NCBI GenBank assembly: GCA_025617745.1
Contig: CM046853.1
Span: forward strand, 33,187,770-33,251,769
DNA: 64,000 nucleotides
Reading direction: 5' to 3'
Origin: Heliocidaris erythrogramma
Taxonomy: Eukaryota; Echinodermata; Echinoidea; Camarodonta; Echinometridae
In this document: piece by piece, positions 55,151 to 64,000 of the stretch
Layout: each line of letters opens with the position of its first letter
How positions within the stretch are numbered: the first letter of the stretch is position 1
Made by a program: the position numbers and the translations under genes
Notes under the pieces: generated by a model
What the model was told of the DNA's origin: nothing
Database searches by the model: none
Seen by the model: only the letters and a program-made list of their open reading frames with translations

Positions 55151-57216
55151 GTTTGGACATTATTAGTAGGATGAAACTTTGAAAACCCATCCAACTCCAA
55201 GCATTGTAGGGCTATTTCAAAGTTGCGCATGCGTCAAGGACGATAGTGACAAAAGTTCGTGGGGAAAAAAAGTTCGCCCCCAGGGTACCATTTATGTCAT
55301 CATATAAGCAATTTTACATCTTTAAATATCCAGGATGTAAATCATTTTTCATCTCTCACTTGTTAAATATTAAACTTAATGAGGAAACTAATTAACAATA
55401 CCTGAGAATGACTAGAGAGAGGGAGTAATAGGCGGATCAAGTATAAAGGAAAGACAAAAAGTGAAGGGACAGGGGGAGGGGGGGGGGGGTTAACTCATAC
55501 TGTGCCAGGGGTTTAGCTCTCTTCAAAATTTTACCAAAATGTGATCAATGCTTACTTTTCAAATGTCTGCACTTCATTAACCATCTATTATTTCACAAAC
55601 TATTGTTGTACAAACTTATATAATTTATTACCATTTCTTATGTTACCAAACATTACTTACTTTGCCTAACTATATGCATAAGAATTATTGAAAACTATAT
55701 TTGAGTTTCTTTTTTGTCCATTATTTTTGGTTTCTGATTTGTTTACTATTGTTTATTAATGCTGAAATAAGGTAATACATGTATCTTTTTAAAACTGCAA
55801 TTTTCTCTGAAAATTTCTATGGTAGCATATAGTTATAATCATATATTTAGAATGCTTGATTTATGCTCAAAATTTTGATATACATTGACCACCTTTCCTG
55901 TGGTCGAGCAATTGGTGAATGAAAATGTCTATCTGTCACATACATGTATACGTGACATCGGCACTGAAAGAGTTAAACATTAAAATACAGAGTGCACTTA
56001 TTAGGATACAGAAGGATATAAGGTGAATAAAATAGCAAGAAAAGAACAGCAACAGCAATAGTGAACAGGAAAAAGGAACAGAGAAAGATTGGGGGGGGGA
56101 TCTAAGCTAATTCCATCAGAAGTAAATTGGCAACATGTTTGCATCATTGCGGCTTTCCTCTCCATCCCAGGGAATTCATTTCTAAAGTCATCCTTCTTCT
56201 TTCTCTCTGCATCTCGCCCTCGGCCAGGCTTCAATTTTTAAATGCAAGTGAATGCAGCGCTCAAATCCCATCCCACTGGTCGCGCTCGTATATATATATA
56301 TATATATATATATACACTTTAAGCCGTAATTCCTGCCTGTTACCCCTGTATATGTTCATGCCGAGTTAAGCCATATCATGAACATGCTGGGATAAAAATA
56401 CTAGGGATGCCTTGCGTAAGCTCGACAACGGGGATAGATGTTCTTCCAATTTGATGAAGTCCCTCATCTTTCTCAGACGACTACCTCCAGGGTCAGAGTG
56501 AATAATTGATCGAACCAAAGAAAGCGTATACAGCGCTGAACGGACGAACATGTACAAAAAGACTTATTACCCAACTGTACTATGGGCATGCAAGCATCCA
56601 CCCAAGATGAAGATTATCATTGCTATACATAGAAATATTTCTTTCTGGATCATTTCATCTTATATATTTCAAATATTTCATGGATATCACATGTGCATCT
56701 TTATAGTCAGGTACTGTTCTGATTACCAGTACTTATATGCTTCAGACGTGAATAATTAGATCTGATTGACACATATCTATAAAACCCAATGGCGCATTTT
56801 CTTCTCCTGATGTTGCTGTTGATGTTTAGTTTGTTTCAAATGAGTTGATCAAGATACAAGTCAACAAAGTTGTATATTTGTTAAGGTATTTGAATTGTTT
56901 ATCAATTAGTCCAGAAAGTAAGAAAAGGGATTCCAACACAGAAAGTGATAAAAAAAAAAGATCAACAATAAGTAAAGGAAAAAAATCAATGCTGACTTTC
57001 AATAAGAATGAGGGTTCTAATGGTGCCAGTGTACAAATACCTTTTAACTCTAAAATCATGAGATATCAATCACATAAAGGAGTATATGTAGGCCTATATA
57101 TAAAACCATGATAACTTCAAAGGAATTTCAAACCAATTAATGTCATCTTCCTCATAATCTTGCTTATAATTCTCTTTACCTTCTGGACTGATTCTACAAC
57201 ACGTAGAATTATATTT
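55151..57216. other. Gene-free stretch with simple repeats
   Basis: Poly-G near 55478-55490 and (TA)n at about 56289-56314. No supported gene. Confidence 0.5.
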
Positions 57217-57470
57217 TTAACCCTTTCCAGACAATTGAACCACATTTTGTGGTTTAGCTCAATAACTTTGGATTCACAGCTCTAAAAACTATACCAGATG
57301 CATGAGCAGAAAGAGCAAAAATTTCTGCACACACTGTGTCCATTTGTGTTGCTTGACCATATTGCGTGTGATGCCAGGAATTTTTAAAATGAGAGTAAGC
57401 TTTTAAAATCCTTATATTGGCAACACATTGAGATGTTCAAAATCATTGTTTTTCATCTGGTGCCTTTCGT
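57217..57470. mobile_element. TTAA MITE, truncated copy
   Basis: Starts TTAACCCTTTCCAGACA and follows the complement of the 928-1335 element through the CACACTGTGTCC and GATGCCAGGAATTTTTAAAA blocks. It fades near 57470 without the second end. Confidence 0.7.
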
Positions 57471-58032
57471 CTGCTCAATAATTTCTGTAACATTTTTGAC
57501 CATCCGCACAGCACACAGACGGCACATTCCTCGTTACAAGTAACCAATAGCGGTGGCAGTTATGATATATCGCTATATTTGATTACTCCAGTGCTAATAG
57601 CCCGGGGCCACTGTGAATTATTAAAAACAGTGAATCACTAATAAAACGACTTAAATAAATCTCTCTTCCATCATGCAGAATAACCCACCGGCTACTAAGC
57701 CACCTGTGCGCAATTCAATGTTTGTTTTTCTCTCGGATTCTTATTTCTTCATGCCGCGTGTTTCGCGTATGCTCATATACCGTAACGTATCTTCTATAGC
57801 AAGATGTACAGGGTCTGTAACACAAAAAAAAAAAATTTTCTCAGAAAAAAAAAAATCCCAAAGAGGCTTCAAAGCCATGGGGAAAAATGACATAAATAGA
57901 GACAGTGGATTTAATTTCTCTGTATCACGTGAGTGGTTCGGGTAAAATCGGAATGTACATGTGTCGCACAGTTTTTGTGTAAAGCTCTATGAAGTGCAGG
58001 AGTCATTTGCGCACAGGTGCTGCTATATATCC
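57471..58032. other. Gene-free stretch
   Basis: No gene recognised. Two poly-A runs lie near 57822-57853. Confidence 0.4.
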
Positions 58033-58052
58033 GAGAGAAGGTTGATGAAGGT

Positions 58053-58481
58053 CAGTGTTATAGCTACGGTGGTCGGCGGTGGACGGGCCCGACCAGCACG
58101 GGGGATTTCCGTCCACCACTCCGGGTGAAAAACACTGCTTCCGACCGGCACTAATTTCACATAAGAAACAGCATTAAACGTAACTGTTTGTGAAGAAACG
58201 TGGTACTTACATTCATATTTCCATCTTTATTCTTGTTTTATTTGCAATCGTACAAGAATCATGCTTTCTATTTGACAATAAATGATTATTTCTTTAAGAT
58301 TTGCCGAGTTTTGTTGTCTTTTGTTACACACTATACTGTACTACTGTTCGTAATTTGCACGTACAAATAGATATCATGTTTTACGTAGCGTATACCGGAA
58401 GCTGCTGTTCTGAAATTCGTTCTGAATACTGTATTGTCGCCAATTTGAACCACCACTAAAAAGTTCCTAGCTATAACACTG
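58053..58481. mobile_element. Non-autonomous hAT-type element, 429 bp
   Basis: Perfect 14-bp TIRs CAGTGTTATAGCTA and TAGCTATAACACTG are flanked by the exact 8-bp direct repeat ATGAAGGT (58045-58052 and 58482-58489). An 8-bp duplication with CAGTG ends is diagnostic for hAT. It has no transposase frame, and exact TIRs and duplication suggest a fairly recent insertion. It lies inside repeat X. Confidence 0.92.
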
Positions 58482-58736
58482 ATGAAGGTAAAAATAATTT
58501 GTGAGCTTTCTCATTCATTTTATGTCAGTTTGGAAGAACATCATAGTATAAATATCCCCTGACAATGACTGCTCTTCAAATGCCCTCTTATTTAAAATAT
58601 GACGAGAAACAGCTGAACTGTTCGGTATGAACGATCATGCAACATATGTGTGCAGTCCCACATATACCAATTGCTGCATGCAGTGCATGTGCTTTTCAGT
58701 GAGATTGGGTCAATTTCTTATCAGTTTGATGGATTT

Positions 58737-59070
58737 GGTAACTTTGTGGAGGCTTGATTTAATAAATTGTTGATTTTGATATCTGTCTTGTATAATGATG
58801 TTCAGAAGGATAAATAAATAGCCAGGCATAGAAAGGTTTTCAAATATATAATGCTATTATTAAGATATCTGTGGCTGAATACTCCCAATTACACCGAGTC
58901 AATGGGCGAAAATGAGTCTGGCATTTCCAGTCACTTGCATATGTTTACTTTTGTGAAGCACATGATGATTTGAAGTGCTTTTTTTTCCCACGGGCTTCAT
59001 TTTTACACCATACACTGAAAGCATGTAAGGCCAGACAGCTCAGATTTTATCAAGCCTCCACAAAGTTACC
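58737..59070. mobile_element. TIR element, 334 bp, inside repeat X
   Basis: The ends GGTAACTTTGTGGAGGCTTG and its complement CAAGCCTCCACAAAGTTACC are perfect over about 21 bp. Flanking sequence matches the uninterrupted repeat at 47.97 kb, but the target duplication is not clear. It is non-coding. Confidence 0.8.
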
Positions 59071-59156
59071 TAATCACTTTAAAAGACCTCAAAGTATACA
59101 CCAATTCTTACGTAGACATGATCCACCATTCCCAATTGCTTTACAGTTCATCACTG

Positions 59157-59215
59157 GTTTCGCGAACTGACGTATCTCCTTTACTTAAGCCTATGTGCGT
59201 AAGTCAGTTTGCAAA
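59157..59215. repeat. Small palindromic insertion
   Basis: GGTTTCGCGAACTGACG and CGTAAGTCAGTTTGCAAAACC form an imperfect hairpin, absent from the matching place in the 48-kb copy of repeat X. Confidence 0.6.
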
Positions 59216-59290
59216 ACCTTTGAGGAATTTCTTTCACAATGCAATGGCATGATCAGAACCCAACTGTATCTAAAGCTGACAGAATCCACC

Positions 59291-59794
59291 AGTACAGAAC
59301 CAGAACATTTGTATGACATTAATTGTATCCTCCGATCTGAAAGGTCTTGTGTATGAAATAGAATCAAACAATATTTAAATATCATTAGGGAGTGTCTGCC
59401 ATCTGGCAAAAATACAGAATCATAAATACATGTATTACAAAGCTCTCAAAAATTACTTCTATCAAAATTAGTGGAATTTTCGTCAAAATTTGATAATATA
59501 CAAAGAGCTCCTGCGTGAGATGGTATGCAGTAAATTAGTATTGAATAATAGTTCAAAATTCATAAACCAGTTTCTTTTCTTTGTTTTTGTGATTTTTCTT
59601 GTGCTTTTTCTTTCCTTTTGGAACCTTCGGAATGTCTTAATATAGATGCATGTCTACCATCTCTTAAAGGTGGCATCCATCTTGGAAGTGGGCGGCGGCA
59701 CGGAGTAGAGTTCCGTACCAGGATGCAGCACATTTCCTGAACACAGAGAGACAAGATGGGTTTACACAGCCCAACCCAGGAGGAAATGAGTCAG
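59291..59794. other. Gene-free stretch
   Basis: Short open frames only. Confidence 0.4.
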
Positions 59795-59860
59795 AGAAAA
59801 TGAGAGAAAGAGAAAAAGAGAGAAAGAGAGAGAAAGAGAGAGAAAGAGAGAGAAAGAGAA

Positions 59861-59891
<31 letters not shown>

Positions 59892-60010
59892 GAGTGAGTA
59901 AGAGCAAGGAGGAAAATGGAGATGGTACAGGAAAGGATGGGGGTATACAGGGAGATTCAAAGACAGGGGAGCGACAGAGAGAGAGAGAGAGAGACACACA
60001 CACACAGAGG
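59795..60010. repeat. GA-rich microsatellite tract ending in (CA)n
   Basis: GAGAAA and GAGA units followed by ACACACAC. Confidence 0.9.
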
Positions 60011-60021
60011 ATAACAGTGGA

Positions 60022-60101
60022 GCAAAAAAGAAATTATGGGGCAAAAAAGAAATTATGGGGTAAAAAAGAAATTATGGGGAAAAAAATAAATTATGGGGAA
60101 G
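60022..60101. repeat. 19-bp minisatellite, four copies
   Basis: Units of AAAAAAGAAATTATGGGG with minor changes. Confidence 0.9.
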
Positions 60102-60132
60102 AATAGAAACTAAAGCGTTGTGTTTTTAAATA

Positions 60133-60306
60133 AAATCAGAAACTTTCGCGACATAAAACTCTCACAAATTGTCAATGGCAGCCAATTTTGCAGCAAGAAA
60201 CTTTCACGAATTGCAATAATTTTACGTTGTTTTAATTGTGATTTTATTATTTCGCGGCATGAAAATTCGCAAATCTTGACCACTCATGAAATTTCCGGTT
60301 TTACAG
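60133..60306. repeat. Dispersed CGCGAAA-rich MITE-like repeat, copy 2
   Basis: Shares AGAAACTTTCGCG and ATTTCGCGGCATGAAAATTC words with 1695-1900 and ends in ATTTCCGGTTTTACAGT. Confidence 0.5.
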
Positions 60307-60702
60307 TAATACTAAACTACTGTACACATCTCGCAATGAGAAATTGTGGAGAGAGAGAGAGATGGGACACAGGCAGAAAAATTGAGTTGGTATCTATTAA
60401 GATTACAGGTACATGACTTCTTTAACCACAAATGGCTTTAATTTCATCTTTACATCTCTCTTCTGATCGATCATTTTTTTTAATCCTCTATAGTGTCCCT
60501 CTTTTCCTATTTTTTTTTTCATTTCACTGTCTGTATTGTTCCTTTATGTTTGTCTGAACTTCTATTCATTCTCTGCTCTTCTTTCTCTCTGCTTTCCTTT
60601 CTCCCTCTTCTCTAAAACTCTCTTCACACTTCTCTTTTCCTTGGTTCCTACACGTTGTAAATGTATTTTTTTATCACCCAAAACTATCTTTCATTCACTA
60701 TC

Positions 60703-60930
60703 CCCTCTCTCTCTCTCTCTCTCTCTCTCTCGCTCTCTTTACTTTCTTTCTTTTTCTCTCTCATCTCCCCCTTGTTTCTCTCATCTCTCTCTCTTTCTCT
60801 CTCCATCTCCCCCTCTCTCTCTCTGTCTTTCTGTCTCTTTATCTCTATATCTCCTCTCTATTTCTCTCTCTCTCTCTCTCTCTCTCCATTAATCTTTCTT
60901 TCTCTTTCTCTCTCTCCTTCCTCTTCCTCT
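60703..60930. repeat. CT-rich microsatellite tract
   Basis: Pyrimidine tract of CTCT and TTTCTCTC units that produces artificial Ser/Leu frames. Confidence 0.9.
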
Positions 60931-62988
60931 ATCTTCCCATCCATTCCCATGCACCTCCTCTCTGTGCTTCTCAATGAAGCATGATATGCCTGCCCATAAG
61001 TATCGATCCTACCGACCCATCCATTTCCCTGCATTTCTCTCTCCAGGAAATGGTCTACCGCCGCACCAAGATGGAAGATCCTTCCATCTTCACACCAAAT
61101 CTTTACCGCTCTCTCAACAACGTAGCAGGCTACACACCGTATGCTTTGCCTATACTATAGTAGGTGCCTTTTCCATTAGCCCAAGTAAAGCTCGATAGCA
61201 GACTGATCGTTTCTCAAAAAAAAAAAAAAACTGCCCGAGCTTGGAGTTTCCCCATCTCCATTGACTTGAGTCGAACAATTCACACATGCTCAAGGAATAA
61301 ACTCAAGCTACATGTACAAAGCATGAGCTTTCAAATTACAGTCTGTGCATGTCTAAACTGGCATACTGGCCCCCCAAATGCCAAATAGCAGGCTAGTCAT
61401 GAAACACCCCCAAGATTGCATGGGATAATATCCCTTGCACAACAGTAAAATACCCTATTTGTGTCCTCACTGCAGATTAGCTAATGCTAATCAGAGTTAG
61501 AGTCTGGATCAGAGTTAGCAGGCAATTTTGAGGACTTGTGCTAATGAGGACAGACCCATTGAAGAGCTACATGTAAATGCCACTTAAGATGACATGAGGT
61601 GTAACATGTTACTCTGCAAATTGGATCATTCCAGGAGAGGTGTCTGTTCCACGAGCAGAGCTAGCTGATTTACTTGACGTATACCCGCATTAAGCTTCGA
61701 CCTCCCACCCTTTATTGAACAGCAAGTCTTCCATAGGACTAGCACTGGAACCAGAACCCATCTACCTGCAAGTCTTACAAATCGAGTTGTATCAAGTGTG
61801 TTGTTATGCTCCTCAAGACCACCTTAAGTACATTGTAGTAAGCTTCAGTCGACACTGCTAAATTGAGCATTTCAAATAGTATGCTAGATACACATACGTG
61901 TATGCCTGGTACATGTTACAAGATGAATGAAATATTTAGCTTGTACTTAATTGTTAATTTCCAAGACGGTAATCACTCATCACAACATACGTATACATGC
62001 ACAATCAAACACCAACTTTAACCATTTTTTAAAGCTCATGCATCTATGAAAATATCAGAGCTTCTACATGTGTAATATGCATGATGCATACAAAATAAAT
62101 ATATCATCTGCTTTCAAGATCAAGGTAATTTTGGTAAATACAGGAAATTGGTTCTTCATGGAGCTGTTTCTTATGGACCACATATCCAAAGCTTCCAGAG
62201 ATATTTATATAGAAGTCATAGAATCCAAATCTGTTCCTCTTGGACCGTATATTCCAAGATTACCGGTCCTTTGGGTACAAGGGATGTATTAGAATACTGT
62301 TTGAATTAATAATCTCTTTTGATAGTGCTACAAGATTTACTTCATAACTCAATTTCAGGTATCATTCTCGTGTGGTATAATGTCAGTCATTACAATAGGA
62401 GCAAATTAATAAATATAAGATCAAATTTATTTGTTCATAATTCATAATTGAAATTAAAGTTTAATGATGGTTGAAAAATTGGAGATTAATAATAGTACTT
62501 TTTGTAATATTTATTACTGTTTACATTTCACTACAATCTCAAAAACTAGAACATTAACTGAACATTTTCATGCCAGTACAAGAAGTATTTATTATCTACT
62601 GCCCTTCCTCTTGAATATTTCTGTTTGATGTGGAGATATATTTGATCTTTCTCATTTCATTTTCATGTGAAAATATCAATTTTCATGTACATGTATCAAT
62701 TCATTCCATTCTAAGTTGTTACTCCTTTTTTAAATGTTACAGTGTTTGCTACTGTTTCATTTGTATTTATTGATCCTGCCCCTAAGAGTATTGCAAGTTG
62801 GAATGGGGGACCCTTTGGGTATCGGTGATTAGTTTGCCTCCCTCATTCTTGGCAACTTGTCAATACACTTGGGGGATCCAATTATATTATTTTGAACCTT
62901 TTTGTTTCCTATTATTTGTCCTTCTTTGGAATTCTACATGTATATTGATTTGCAAAATAAAATAATAATAATAACAAGAGGACCTAAT
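60931..62988. other. Gene-free stretch
   Basis: Several unremarkable open frames (for example 62068-62292). None has supporting splice sites or recognisable domains. Confidence 0.45.
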
Positions 62989-63400
62989 GACCCAACTGTT
63001 AAATCGGTTCCAAGTCTCGTGAGCACGATGCATACAGAGATGCCCAAGACCCAACTGTTAAAGGTTCCAAGTCTATACAGAGATGCCTAAGACCCAACTG
63101 TTAAAGTTCCAGGTCTAGTGAGCACAAGGCATACAGAGATGCCCAAGACCAAACTGTTAACGGTTCCAAGTCTCGTGAGCACAATTAATTAAGGGATACA
63201 GAGGTGCCTATGACCCAATTCCCCAAAGGTCCAAGTCTAGGAGCATGATGAATACAGAGGTGTCCATGGCCCAACTGCTCAAGGTTCCAAGTCTAGTGAG
63301 CACTAAAGATACAGAGCAGCCCATATCGGTTCCTCAAGAACCAAATTTGTTCACCATGGATTCAAATGCTCAAGGTTCCAGGATCTAGTGGACATAATTA
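62989..63400. repeat. Degenerate minisatellite, about 43-70 bp units
   Basis: Six to seven diverged copies of a unit containing GACCCAACTGTTAAAGGTTC, CAAGTCTAGTGAGCAC and ATACAGAGATGCC. Unit length varies through internal deletions. No continuous reading frame spans it. Confidence 0.85.
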
Positions 63401-63630
63401 AAGGGCACATGTGAACTGTTATTCCTGAAGATTGCAAAAAACAGACCATGACGTACCCAAATCTCACATGTTGAAATACACACTGTACATGTAGATCTAT
63501 GTCTTCTTCATCAAGGAAGCCATTTCAGCAATATGCATGCGTTAAGTCAGGCGGATTATTTTCTATTTAGTATCAGTACTAGTTAACATTAGCTACATGT
63601 ACGTTCATACAGGACTTTGAACAGCGATGA

Positions 63631-63975
63631 GGGTTCATACCGGCACGAGACAATGACGCTCGTCGTTCCGAGACTACAATTAAAGTCAAGCAATTGTTGT
63701 TCAACATGAGCAGAGAAGAGAGGTCAATGTTAACAACAAGATTGCTAAACTTAAAGTTTATTCTGTCCACATGTCTGTAACAATGACGAGGACCCCTGCT
63801 GCTCATCGTTTTGGCGTTAACTACAAGCTCGCTTGTGGTTCTGGAACTACAAGTAAACTTAAAGTTTCAAAACTATGAGTCCATTTATATGGTCTGAAAC
63901 TACAAGATAACTACAAGATAAAAGTGTTGAAACTACAAGCGAAAATTAAAGTTTAGCTCCCTTTGTGTGAACCTG
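63631..63975. repeat. CTGAAACTACAAG-rich dispersed repeat, copy 2
   Basis: Matches 21226-21549 over AACTTAAAGTTTATTC, CTTGTGGTTCT, GGTCTGAAACTACAAGATAA and TTTAGCTCCCT. It ends with GTGTGAAC close to the window edge. Confidence 0.7.
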
Positions 63976-64000
63976 CCTTCTGACTTTTGAACAAAAGACA

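Larger units (their letters stand above)
58033..59290. repeat. Dispersed repeat X, copy split by nested insertions
   Basis: The pieces match 47748-48110 in order but are separated by a hAT-type element (58053-58481), a TIR element (58737-59070) and a small palindrome (59157-59215). The shorter copy therefore approximates the pre-insertion state. Confidence 0.78.

Noticed and set aside
62989-63400. CRISPR-like array
   Set aside because: Repeats are degenerate, contiguous and of variable length without unique spacers, and the setting is an animal genome.
1-64000. Virus-like elements (retroviral or LTR elements, Polintons)
   Set aside because: No long terminal repeats, and no polymerase, capsid, protease or integrase motifs, were recognised on either strand.

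Overview
The window looks like nuclear DNA from a deuterostome invertebrate, most probably an echinoderm; I cannot name the species. The evidence is a tandem cluster of intronless class A GPCR genes like the lineage-expanded GPCRs known from sea urchins and sea stars, AT-rich and gene-poor surroundings, many short inverted-repeat DNA elements, tRNA-derived SINE pieces, and long GA/CT and poly-G/C tracts. No bacterial gene organisation, CRISPR array, rRNA gene, true tRNA gene or virus-like element was seen.

Region 1 (about 2.65-19.1 kb) is the only clear gene cluster. Five tandem units of about 3 kb, all on the minus strand, carry four intact single-exon receptors (3538-4530, 9343-10338, 12363-13355, 15421-16422) and one truncated pseudogene (17420-18044). 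Two extra gene fragments lie just upstream of the first receptor. The paralogues are nearly identical at the N-terminus, TM2, TM6-TM7 and C-tail, and differ most in TM4-ECL2-TM5, as expected for chemosensory-type receptors. Ligands are unknown. Inserted elements date the duplications: one inverted-repeat element was copied with its unit, while a 2.4-kb TIR element and a short retroposon tail each hit a single unit.

Region 2 (about 19-36 kb) is mostly repeats: microsatellites, poly-C/G runs and inverted-repeat elements. It holds a few weak coding candidates: a TATA-preceded 36-codon ORF (20813-20923), a possible exon (22564-22760), and two minus-strand signal-peptide-like exons with good phase-1 splice donors (33798-33909 and 35946-36111).

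Region 3 (about 36-64 kb) has a SINE, a Helitron-like element, a mariner-type MITE, a hAT-type element with an exact 8-bp target duplication nested in an older repeat, fold-back elements, minisatellites and several candidate regulatory stretches. No confident gene was found here.

The most unusual repeat is a family of about 140-bp inverted-repeat elements (12 copies) with one shared core, containing a CCAAT box and a TTATAA motif, between three different sets of self-complementary arms. One copy carries arms from two sets.
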